A stretch of DNA of 64,000 nt from a virus. The stretch is taken from positions 62,001 through 126,000 of IMG/VR virus record IMGVR_UViG_3300023174_000042. The stretch is one strand, 5' to 3'. The notes under the pieces were generated by a model. The model was not told where the DNA came from and made no database searches. It saw nothing but the letters and a program-made list of their open reading frames with translations. The translations under genes and the position numbers were made by a program. The stretch's first letter is position 1; every line of letters begins with the position of its first letter. Of this stretch, positions 47,401 through 54,036 are shown one piece after another.

Positions 47401-49585
47401 ATTTTGTACAACCAGCAAAAAAGGAATCAACCACACTTTGTACTCTTTCTTTGGCAACCCCTTTCATTTGTTTTTCAATTATTGTGTTTAGCATTGATGG
47501 ATTATCAACAATAATTGTCCAACTTAATTGTCCAGACCTACTTGTATTTTTGTATGTGTAGATAGGTTCTGACCTTCCAAGAAAAGAAGTTGAATTGAAG
47601 TCTGGTTTTGAATCATCTGAAAATTTCAAGTTGTAAGGTGGAAACCACATGATTCTTCCACCGTTTGGTCCTTTTTCACAAACAGGAAGGTCGTCGTATG
47701 TATATCCTGGTCTATCGGAAGTTCTCCATGCCAAGTTTTCGATTGAAAACATATATTTTTTTACTTTTCCGTCCACAATATTGGTTGAACCTGGATTTCT
47801 TAATGGGGCAATATTCAGATTATAAGTGTTATCAAATATTGAATAATCCGCTCTTCTTCCTGCGGTTGTAATACCATCAGTTTTTTGTAAATCGGCGTAA
47901 GTGTAATATGGAGTATCTTTTTGAAATACTCTACAATATTCTAACCCTGCTTGTGTTCCATCTGCTTGATTGACATATGACAAAACTCTTGATCCTTTTG
48001 TTAATTCTTTGTAACCATCGTTGAAAACTTTTGAAACTTGATTGATTGCCGTTCCTACATGTTTTAGTCTTGTTTGTCCTTGGACTTGGTCTGCGGAATT
48101 TACTAATTGTTGTGTTTCATACAAAATAGACCCAGGTCTAAATTCAACATCTGTTGATTGATATTGTAAATAATCTGCTGATATTTGATTAAAGTCGTCG
48201 TTTAAACTTCCGGCACCTCCTCCTTCTGTTGCTCTAAAACCTGCGTTTGGTTTATACTTTGGTGATGTCCAAACCATTTGTCCCGAAGTTCCACCCCCAT
48301 CGGTATAAGCCTTTCCTTTTAGACCAAATTTAATTTTTTCTTCGTTACCCTCATATAGTATTCCCAATTCTTGTGGTCCATAAACTATACTTTGTTGTTG
48401 AACTCCAAATTGATTTGTTGGTAGTTGGTTTGGTGGTCCGTCTATTTGTGATGGTTCAGCATTTTCACTTCCGACATAATATCCCGAAGATTGGGATTTG
48501 TCTTGGTTGAACAATCTATTAACGGCCGCAGAAGCATTTGCAATAACTCCTCCGATAAGACCTCTGTTATATGCCGGTCTAAATAAGTTATAATCCAAGG
48601 CCGAAAATAATGCAGATCTTTGTCCGTTTCCTGTGTTTGCGACAAACACTTCGGATGGATTTCTATATTTGTTTAATATTGGTGCTAATAACCCACCAGT
48701 CAAACTATTTGCAACACCAAGAGCGGCTTCGGTTTGTGGTTTGTCAATAGGATTATCATTACTAAAGTAATCGCCAGGAATAAAAGAAACAGGAAAATAA
48801 GTTCCCGTTAATCTATTTGCTAATGAAACTGCCGCTAACGCAGGGTTTTCAGGAACTGTAATTTTCCAATCTCTAATAAAAAAAGGTTGTTGTCCTGTTG
48901 CTAATAAACTAGCAGAAAACGGATCACTTATGGTATCTAAGTTTATAACTCCTATGGTTGCTTGTTGTATTTCTTGAGACACTCTTTCGTTGAAAGCAAA
49001 TTTTAGTTGTGCCGCACCTATTTGAGCAATAAAACTATCTGACGATAAAGGTCCGTTTGATCCAATAGGATCGTCTTGAAAGACCACATTAAAAGTGGGA
49101 TATAATGAATAATTGTAGTAACCCGGATCCCAATAAGGTTGGTAAATGTTTCCAGCATTTTGTAAATCTGTTATAATTATTAAATCCTTATATCCACCAC
49201 TTGGTCCCCATTTATTTGTAACATAAGCAGTTTCGATATAAAATTCATTAACAACATCTAAAACAGTGTCGTTTGGTTGATATGGACCTTGATTTGTTCC
49301 TTGGGGATTATTAGTGGATGCAATGCTATTAACACTTATTGGGTTTCCAAAACCACCTTCAGGTCCATATTCATTTAATGGATATAGATCGGTGGCAAAT
49401 AAGTTTGTCGATACATAGTTGTTTGGAGAATCAATTACGTTAGATACCGTCAAGTTTGTTTCATAATTAATTGGGTTTCCTGGCGCCGTGTATGCTCCTG
49501 GCACACCATATGGTACTAGATTTCTAACTAATAATTGTTTTCTAAATGATTCTGAATTACCAAAAGATAAAAAACTTTCAGCCAT
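44486..49585 (-). CDS. Giant tail/baseplate protein containing an OmpA-like segment
   Basis: This 1699-residue protein has no single recognisable family. Near residues 905-1010 it has an OmpA/MotB-like block: ITLDMLGSASAPQEKAYNV, then LSERRNDSVKKWFL, then INCTVDSYAV. The N-x-x-LS-x-R-R-x-x-x-V signature is the peptidoglycan-contact motif, but the usual TD before it is absent. The end has coiled-coil and Lys-rich stretches. It sits between the tape measure and the LysM/hub genes, the place of gp48/gp54 and hub proteins in T4. I infer a tail-tube-tip or hub component that may touch the cell wall. TATTTAT lies 11 nt before the ATG. Confidence 0.6.
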   Translation of the reverse strand: MAESFLSFGNSESFRKQLLVRNLVPYGVPGAYTAPGNPINYETNLTVSNVIDSPNNYVSTNLFATDLYPLNEYGPEGGFGNPISVNSIASTNNPQGTNQGPYQPNDTVLDVVNEFYIETAYVTNKWGPSGGYKDLIIITDLQNAGNIYQPYWDPGYYNYSLYPTFNVVFQDDPIGSNGPLSSDSFIAQIGAAQLKFAFNERVSQEIQQATIGVINLDTISDPFSASLLATGQQPFFIRDWKITVPENPALAAVSLANRLTGTYFPVSFIPGDYFSNDNPIDKPQTEAALGVANSLTGGLLAPILNKYRNPSEVFVANTGNGQRSALFSALDYNLFRPAYNRGLIGGVIANASAAVNRLFNQDKSQSSGYYVGSENAEPSQIDGPPNQLPTNQFGVQQQSIVYGPQELGILYEGNEEKIKFGLKGKAYTDGGGTSGQMVWTSPKYKPNAGFRATEGGGAGSLNDDFNQISADYLQYQSTDVEFRPGSILYETQQLVNSADQVQGQTRLKHVGTAINQVSKVFNDGYKELTKGSRVLSYVNQADGTQAGLEYCRVFQKDTPYYTYADLQKTDGITTAGRRADYSIFDNTYNLNIAPLRNPGSTNIVDGKVKKYMFSIENLAWRTSDRPGYTYDDLPVCEKGPNGGRIMWFPPYNLKFSDDSKPDFNSTSFLGRSEPIYTYKNTSRSGQLSWTIIVDNPSMLNTIIEKQMKGVAKERVQSVVDSFFAGCTKYDMYELGIKFNTIPTKDLYTYQQILNNPRLTSEEQVQVLQSLPVNQSNSNSNSSSGADTNLNTTGEGNQTQDNTPPDYNWSSYEGLGFYFENDVPGGPNGTKPGENKTLGTSASNFDVYYNQYIGLKSVYNAKAPEYVNSNGEIFNKAAIPNFFSEVIEGNFNTVQNDLMKKIDDVLVKQKGSITLDMLGSASAPQEKAYNVKLSERRNDSVKKWFLAYKLSDNKTIQEYGDKFKMNLNPQGEETVIPQTRAIASGTSETNDISVANSKGGDILSASINCTVDSYAVTDKGVKIPDQTKPNEAQWYSIPAMACRRVAIQKITAVIPTNPVTPNPVETKDTTQNKTNNSQNILTATTQSIKPEPQITVEQKVREGISKKILRNLFTECDYFEIIKQTDPTVFDTIKDSIKYFNPAFHSMTPEGLNSRLTFLQQCTRPGQTIPIIGPDGRPKYNDALNTSFGAPPILVLRVGDFYHTKIVPTSLGITYEPLLLDMNPEGIGVQPMLANISLSFNIIGGMGLKEPVQELQNALSFNYYANTEIFDERAVSTYDTSKLDNYVVEKITGGLPPVTQQQQAVINSVQPKKGGNTVGTIVDTTTMNYSGLYDSLQSKLQEYFKAYYDTINKTTTDYSYGATLISLKNKNYTEGELSQYTSQKTKTILYGKSNEYQGFIDNLVKEVQKDINQGDNPILKVVSDRSGGITGKQKRELQEKLKSQVSKGQIDISNTITNNNTNIVQVETDLNYIFRQLDVVASKLDGSLLQSNEPVLYDLSGNTFFDPTENSGSIFDVFTNKVPKTIEDFNKLILSSDFNPDFFKKSNSTLDNGNGCSFVEGNNQGYLINCPTNRYYSLMCPYFTNSEKFQNMVNELISGPEVKGDTKGLTDQIKEACNDLKKEYESFQKFWTDQLKKIIDDQVYKTVTTWKIPDNTIKTCSYVTPAEGDIKQKTKRIKDLYSNINLNDDKKSFNGKVTFN

Positions 49586-49596
49586 ACTTTTGTTTT

Positions 49597-49603
49597 ATAA
49601 ATA
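49597..49603 (-). promoter_or_regulatory. Putative late promoter element TATTTAT (44486-49585)
   Basis: CTATTTATAAAAC lies 11 nt before the ATG at 49585, followed by an A-rich leader with no Shine-Dalgarno site. Confidence 0.55.
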
Positions 49604-49635
49604 GATGTTATGCTATTTTTTTTTATAGTGTATGA

Positions 49636-51480
49636 TTACTTATTTTTAGAACCAGTTGCCGCACTAACACCTTTATCATCTGCACTTTTTGAATTAAGAG
49701 CTGTTCTTACATTGGGATCATCAATACCGTTGATAACAGCATCTATTGCTTGTTTTCCGTCTATTTTATTTAATGTATTTGGATCTCCGGTTAAATTTAT
49801 ATTAAGGTTGATATTTTTTGTTTCTTTGACTTCAGTGTTTCCTTTACTTTGATAAGTTTCTGAAAAGATTTTTGCGACATCTTTTCCGGTATTTTGAATT
49901 ACCTCTTGCGCTGTTGGTATTATTTTTCCAACAATGTCTCCTAAGTTAGATCCAAGTTTGTCAAAGTTAGTTGCAAGACTTGCGGCATTACCTTCGGCTA
50001 ATGATTTTACTATATCTTCTATAGGTCCTCCGATTTTTTCAACATTTTCTCTAACACCTTTAGTTGTGCCTGCCGCTTCACTTATGTTTTTAGCAGCCGA
50101 CATATTACTTTTAGCGAGTGCTCCATAAAATTTACTAAGACTTGGAGCAGTTGCCTTTCCCATTTTAAGGGCCAACTCTCCACTTTTGAAATAATTCAAA
50201 GTTTGTTCTTGTATTGATAACTGTTCTGCTGCCAATTGTTCCAAAGATTTGGAAGATTCTTCATTTGCTTTTTTCAATTCGGCAATATCTTGTGGTGTCA
50301 ATTCTTCAACCTTTCTTTCTTCCCCTTTGATCTGAACGGTTGCGACACCTCCTTTTAATTGAGACATCGACGCGATTAGTTGTTTTGTTTCTTCATCACC
50401 TTCGGCCAATGAAGGGAATTTAATTTGTTTCATTTTCATGTCAAAATCTGCAGCGTTAATTGACATTTTTGCTAATTCATCTGCATTCATACCCATCTCT
50501 TTGGCAATTTCTCTCAACCTTCTTTTAGAACCTGGAAGTATTTCAAATTTACCATTTTTTTCATTAAATGTTGTAAACTCTTTTGTTATGTTGATCATTT
50601 CTTTTTGTAGACCTTCAGGATCATTTGCTGCCAAATCCATCGCTCTTAATGGATCTAATAATCCACTAGCGGTTACACCAAGTCTTTGTAACCCTGCCGC
50701 CATTTCTATTGCACCTTCAGGATTATATATTTTTTCAGAAAATTCAAAAACATCACGCATCTGTAAACCTATTCTTTGCGAGGTGGCTGCCATAGTTGCT
50801 AAACCTTTGATTCCGTTGTCAAAGTTGTATAGATTCATTTTGTTCAAATTAGAAACTACATCACTCGATACTCCTTTTACTGAAACTCCGACATTTTTAG
50901 CGTAATCAATTACTGTTTTCATTTCTGAACCAACATCATTGATTGATACACCGACTTCTTTAAATTTTGACGCTAAATCATCTTCATCTTGTGCCGTTAT
51001 TTTTGATACTGCGGCCAGTTCAGTAATGGCCTTTGTGCTTAGACTTGCAGTTGTTCCTAATCCTGTCATTATATCGGAAATATGTGTCGCAACGTTTTCT
51101 TCTTCTATTCCTAATTTTTTCAATTCGGGAGCAACATCGGCTATAGTTAATTTGAATTCTTCAATTCTATCTTTTCCTAATCCAAAAGTGGATTGTAGTT
51201 TTGTTCCGTAGTCATCTAAATTGGCAAATGCTTTAGAGTCAAATGGATCTATGGCTTCACCATATTCTTTGGCCGTTGATAATAACTTATTTGATATTCC
51301 GTCTACATTTGCCACCCATACATTATAAGAGTCTGCGCTTGCATCAAGCGATGAAGTTTGACTTGAATATTGATCTCGTTGAAGTTTTTTGATTCTACCA
51401 TCTTGATAATCTATGGTTGCATCTTTTTCTTTAAGAGCTTTAATTAATTTATCTGTGCTGAGATTGTCGTAACTAGGCAT
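49636..51480 (-). CDS. gp29: Tail tape measure protein (gp29 counterpart)
   Basis: This 614-residue protein is almost wholly helical, with an N-terminal coiled coil (LIKALKEKDATIDYQDGRIK) and long amphipathic stretches typical of tape measures (LGTTASLSTKAITELAAVSK; FEFSEKIYNPEGAIEMAAGL). T4 gp29 has 590 residues, so a T4-like tail length is expected. It follows the tube and the gp26-like chaperone in the canonical order. A central region is Gly/Ala-rich, and a polar tail ends VSAATGSKNK. TATTTAT lies 16 nt before the ATG. Confidence 0.82.
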   Translation of the reverse strand: MPSYDNLSTDKLIKALKEKDATIDYQDGRIKKLQRDQYSSQTSSLDASADSYNVWVANVDGISNKLLSTAKEYGEAIDPFDSKAFANLDDYGTKLQSTFGLGKDRIEEFKLTIADVAPELKKLGIEEENVATHISDIMTGLGTTASLSTKAITELAAVSKITAQDEDDLASKFKEVGVSINDVGSEMKTVIDYAKNVGVSVKGVSSDVVSNLNKMNLYNFDNGIKGLATMAATSQRIGLQMRDVFEFSEKIYNPEGAIEMAAGLQRLGVTASGLLDPLRAMDLAANDPEGLQKEMINITKEFTTFNEKNGKFEILPGSKRRLREIAKEMGMNADELAKMSINAADFDMKMKQIKFPSLAEGDEETKQLIASMSQLKGGVATVQIKGEERKVEELTPQDIAELKKANEESSKSLEQLAAEQLSIQEQTLNYFKSGELALKMGKATAPSLSKFYGALAKSNMSAAKNISEAAGTTKGVRENVEKIGGPIEDIVKSLAEGNAASLATNFDKLGSNLGDIVGKIIPTAQEVIQNTGKDVAKIFSETYQSKGNTEVKETKNINLNINLTGDPNTLNKIDGKQAIDAVINGIDDPNVRTALNSKSADDKGVSAATGSKNK

Positions 51481-51496
51481 TAAGTATTATTTTACA

Positions 51497-51503
51497 ATAA
51501 ATA
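51497..51503 (-). promoter_or_regulatory. Putative late promoter element TATTTAT (tape measure)
   Basis: CAGTATTTATTG lies 16 nt before the ATG at 51480, just downstream of the hidden +1-frame ORF stop. Confidence 0.55.
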
Positions 51504-51508
51504 CTGTT

Positions 51509-51631
51509 TTATTTTTTTTCACTTTCAGTAACAAATTTATTTATAAGATATTTTCTTACATACGTTGGCATATTCAAAAACTCAGAGTATTGAGTTCTAA
51601 ATATTTTGGAAAAATAATAGAATTCGTCCAA
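51509..51631 (-). CDS. Hidden small ORF/frameshift extension of the gp26-like chaperone
   Basis: The reading frame is +1 relative to the upstream gp26-like gene and runs past that gene's stop. From TTG 51631 it encodes 40 residues beginning (M)DEFYYFSKIF and including YSEFLNMPTYVRKYLINKF. It looks coding: aromatic/helical, no stops, and the PTYVRKYLI style resembles small hub-assembly proteins I recall near gp26 in T4-like phages. There is no ATG except a late one. The frame is open back to about 51692, so it could be a TTG-started gene or the end of a gp26 fusion made by +1 shift at TTTTTTC (51662-51668). Confidence 0.55.
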   Translation of the reverse strand: MDEFYYFSKIFRTQYSEFLNMPTYVRKYLINKFVTESEKK

Positions 51632-51641
51632 AATTGTTGTT

Positions 51642-52412
51642 TTATATTGATAAGAAAGGCCGAAAAAACTCCACCCCAAAAGTAATGTCGACCATTACTC
51701 TTTCTCCTGACGGGGCTATTACTTCTTTTGATAGATCTAATCTTGGTTCATTTTCTGTTAAAAACTTTCTTATGTATTTGGAATCTGCAATTGGCATTTT
51801 TTCTATAAACATAGCAATATTTCCTTTGTCTGTATCTCCATCAATCTCAACAATTTGTTTTAGTAGTCTTGTTGTTATAGTTGGAATCGTTCTTCCAGCA
51901 GGATATAATTTTAAGGTATTTTCGATTTCAAATTTTTCTCCCATGTTTAAAATTTTCAGTTTTACATGATTTTTTGACACAGGAAGTATAGTCTCGAATA
52001 AACCTTCTTCGTTTGGTTGGAAATTGACTTTTTTATAGTTAAGTTCTTCTAAACTAATGGTAGTTTGAAATCTTTTGTCTGTTTCAGGGTCTACCGCTGT
52101 AATCGTGTATTCGGGGCCAAATGATGTATTTCGTAAAAATAAAAGAATTGCTTCAACATCCCCGTCTATTAATTCATCAGGTCTTAAATCTTTTTCATAG
52201 ATTTTATTTCTTAATAACGGAAATATAATGCTTTCAGTTATACTTTTTTTATAATCTGCCTCAGCAATTATGTTTTCATCAAAAGCGGTTAAATAACCAA
52301 CTTTTACTGATTTCTTTTTTGATTTATAAAATTTACCTTGACTTGGTAATTGTATTACATCGTGTGGTAAATTAAATTCGGCTTGACCGGCTTGATAAAC
52401 ATCTTGTTCCAT
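51642..52412 (-). CDS. gp26: gp26-like baseplate hub/tape-measure chaperone
   Basis: This 256-residue protein starts with DVIQLPSQGKFYKSKKKSVK and VGYLTAFDENIIAE, the LPS-x-G-x-xY and LTA-x-(D/E)E signature of the T4 gp26 baseplate family. T4 gp26 has 208 residues. It lies between tube and tape measure, where other tailed phages encode frameshifted tape-measure chaperones (lambda G/GT). A second frame reads past its stop (see 51509-51631). The upstream 131-base gap holds the tube terminator; no TATTTAT is present, so I see no promoter. Confidence 0.75.
   Translation of the reverse strand: MEQDVYQAGQAEFNLPHDVIQLPSQGKFYKSKKKSVKVGYLTAFDENIIAEADYKKSITESIIFPLLRNKIYEKDLRPDELIDGDVEAILLFLRNTSFGPEYTITAVDPETDKRFQTTISLEELNYKKVNFQPNEEGLFETILPVSKNHVKLKILNMGEKFEIENTLKLYPAGRTIPTITTRLLKQIVEIDGDTDKGNIAMFIEKMPIADSKYIRKFLTENEPRLDLSKEVIAPSGERVMVDITFGVEFFRPFLSI
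51662..51668 (-). other. Candidate +1 programmed frameshift site
   Basis: The gene reads GAG TTT TTT CGG. A Phe tRNA on TTT can slip one base forward onto TTT/TTC while the next codon, CGG, which is likely rare in this AT-rich genome, is slow to decode. The shift continues into FGLSYQYKTTILDEFYYF without a stop for about 50 codons. This is seen in sequence; its use is inferred. Confidence 0.4.
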
Positions 52413-52475
52413 ACTTTATTTATTTTAATTAAAAAATACATAAAAATTGTAGTTAGTAAATATTTTTATATCTAA

Positions 52476-52522
52476 ATGAAAAAATCCACACATTTGAGTA
52501 TAAACTCTAAACATGTGGATTT
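52476..52522 (-). terminator. Intrinsic terminator after the tail tube gene
   Basis: AAATCCACA (52482-52490) pairs with TGTGGATTT (52514-52522), with a small inner GAG/CTC pairing. On the - strand it is followed by six T residues. It insulates the highly expressed tube gene from the gp26-like gene. Confidence 0.77.
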
Positions 52523-52543
52523 AAATACTAAAAAAATATGTGA

Positions 52544-53032
52544 TTAATAAACTAATATACAACGGTCCATTCTCATCTGACAAGATATTTTTGCAACACC
52601 ATCTGATGAATATGTTAATGATCCCCCATCATACCCCAAAAGAAAAGTCCCTTCTAAAATCCATTTCTCGACAACAACACCAGTAGGGTCTAACATTTCA
52701 AGATCGACGTTTTTCTTATATCCCGCAGCATAACCCATACGACCTGTTACTGACTCAGCACATAATCTAATCCATTCCATAACCGCTTGTGATGCCGAAG
52801 GACCAATCGGGTCACGAAACGTTACGGGAAGTTCACCCCAATTGAATCTTCCTGCAACGAAAGTTGATGTATTTAAAAACTGAATCTCTGTAGATGCAAT
52901 TGTAAGTTTTGGTCTAGACGTTGTCTCAACATACCACTCATTTATTCCAAGTGACGATGGGAAACGTAGTATCCATCGGTTCTCCCTTTTCGGTTCGTAA
53001 GGGATAGGCATTTTCATTAATAAATCAGCCAT
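52544..53032 (-). CDS. gp19: Tail tube protein (gp19 type)
   Basis: This 162-residue protein matches the T4 gp19 length of 163. It has the tube pattern RWILRFPSSLGINEWYVETT, then TSTFVAGRFNWGELPVTFRD, a long helix (QAVMEWIRLC), and KNVDLEMLDPTGVVVEKWIL, ending with the strand KISCQMRMDRCILVY. It stacks in hexamers around the tape measure. TATTTAT lies 34 nt upstream, and a terminator follows 21 bases after the stop, so it is a single-gene unit suited to high expression. Confidence 0.88.
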   Translation of the reverse strand: MADLLMKMPIPYEPKRENRWILRFPSSLGINEWYVETTSRPKLTIASTEIQFLNTSTFVAGRFNWGELPVTFRDPIGPSASQAVMEWIRLCAESVTGRMGYAAGYKKNVDLEMLDPTGVVVEKWILEGTFLLGYDGGSLTYSSDGVAKISCQMRMDRCILVY

Positions 53033-53066
53033 GTTAGTTTTTTGTTTTTTTTTGTTTTATTTTATT

Positions 53067-53073
53067 ATAAATA
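53067..53073 (-). promoter_or_regulatory. Putative late promoter element TATTTAT (tail tube)
   Basis: TAGTATTTATAATA lies 34 nt before the ATG at 53032; the leader is A-rich with AAAAAAAAAC repeats. Confidence 0.55.
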
Positions 53074-53138
53074 CTATCTTATGAAAAAATTTTTCTATTT
53101 ACTTTTATTTTTTTTAAAATAATCTATAACTAGATTTA

Positions 53139-53969
53139 TTATTCATATTTAGTTTTACCTTCTTTACCAGTATGATAAATTTTTAATTTGTCTTCGTCAT
53201 TAAAATATTTTCTCATTGTTTGAACATTTTTTAGATCATCATCTGAAAAACCAATATAAGGTAAAAAATAATTACTTATTTTATTTTTCATAAATGCCTT
53301 CTCTTGAAGTTGTCTTGACAGTTTTTGAACGTAAGTCATAAACTCTGTCATTGCTTCCACTTTTAGTTTTTCAGGGTTTGCTGCCGACCCCTGACCAAAA
53401 GTAACCGGATAAAATTTACACATGTCTAAATAATATCTGATTATTTCATCATCTGTTAAGATATCTTCATCGGCTAACTCTCTATATTTCTTTAGATTTC
53501 TAACAATAGTTTTTTCGTTCAATCCGTGTTTATTTTTCTTAATTAAATTATATACCGCATTTTTTAACACACTTGGGGTATGTCCTCGTGCCGTAATGAT
53601 TGAAAAAATTGATCCTTGATTAACGGCTTCCACAAAATCGTCCCATGAAGGTCCTGTTTCTGATGACATTGCGTCTTTAACAAATTCTTTATCACCTGGA
53701 ACCTTAAAATCTCTAAACGCTTCGTCGTCAAAACCAACAATCTTGTGTCCTTTGTAATTAAAAGGTTCTTTACCAATTTCAGTTCTGTATTCAGCAAAAT
53801 CTTCAGTTGACATACCAACACTTTTTCCTTTATCGTCTTTCAAATAAATTTTGGTCGGCATATACATTAAGTTATCATCCCAATCAAAAGCATAATACTT
53901 CATTGTTGGTTTTAACTGATCACTAATAATTTCTGTAATTATATCTTTTACAAAAGTTTTGTAATTCAT
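53139..53969 (-). CDS. HAD-superfamily phosphatase-like protein
   Basis: This 276-residue protein has HAD motif I, YYAFDWDDNL (D29 nucleophile, D31 acid/base), motif II SIITARGHTP (T126), and a late acidic motif GFSDDDLKN (about 242). The HAD class removes phosphate from nucleotides, sugars or polynucleotide 3' ends; the substrate is unknown. It has an N-terminal KDIITEIIS segment with an I-x-E site near residue 13. It lies between the sheath and tube genes, an unusual place for an enzyme. TATTTAT lies 4 nt before the ATG. There is no obvious terminator after it. Confidence 0.75.
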   Translation of the reverse strand: MNYKTFVKDIITEIISDQLKPTMKYYAFDWDDNLMYMPTKIYLKDDKGKSVGMSTEDFAEYRTEIGKEPFNYKGHKIVGFDDEAFRDFKVPGDKEFVKDAMSSETGPSWDDFVEAVNQGSIFSIITARGHTPSVLKNAVYNLIKKNKHGLNEKTIVRNLKKYRELADEDILTDDEIIRYYLDMCKFYPVTFGQGSAANPEKLKVEAMTEFMTYVQKLSRQLQEKAFMKNKISNYFLPYIGFSDDDLKNVQTMRKYFNDEDKLKIYHTGKEGKTKYE

Positions 53970-53973
53970 AACA

Positions 53974-53980
53974 ATAAATA
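53974..53980 (-). promoter_or_regulatory. Putative late promoter element TATTTAT (HAD gene)
   Basis: AGATATTTATTG ends 4 nt before the ATG at 53969. Confidence 0.5.
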
Positions 53981-53988
53981 TCTTAAAT

Positions 53989-54018
53989 TAAAAAAAGGGG
54001 GAACTAATGTCCCCCCTT
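53989..54018 (-). terminator. Intrinsic terminator after the sheath gene
   Basis: AAGGGGGA (53995-54002) pairs with TCCCCCCTT (54010-54018), with one extra C, and is followed on the - strand by seven T residues. It separates the sheath from the HAD gene, which has its own promoter. Confidence 0.86.
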
Positions 54019-54036
54019 ATTTATGATCTGATAAAT

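Noticed and set aside
50438-50905. 155-codon + strand open frame inside the tape measure gene
   Set aside because: Antisense to a helical, Ala/Leu-rich coding region; composition and lack of an upstream signal fit a shadow frame.
51481-51641. Simple non-coding spacer between gp26-like and tape measure genes
   Set aside because: The +1 frame is open and protein-like across it, so the spacer was reported as a hidden ORF or frameshift product.
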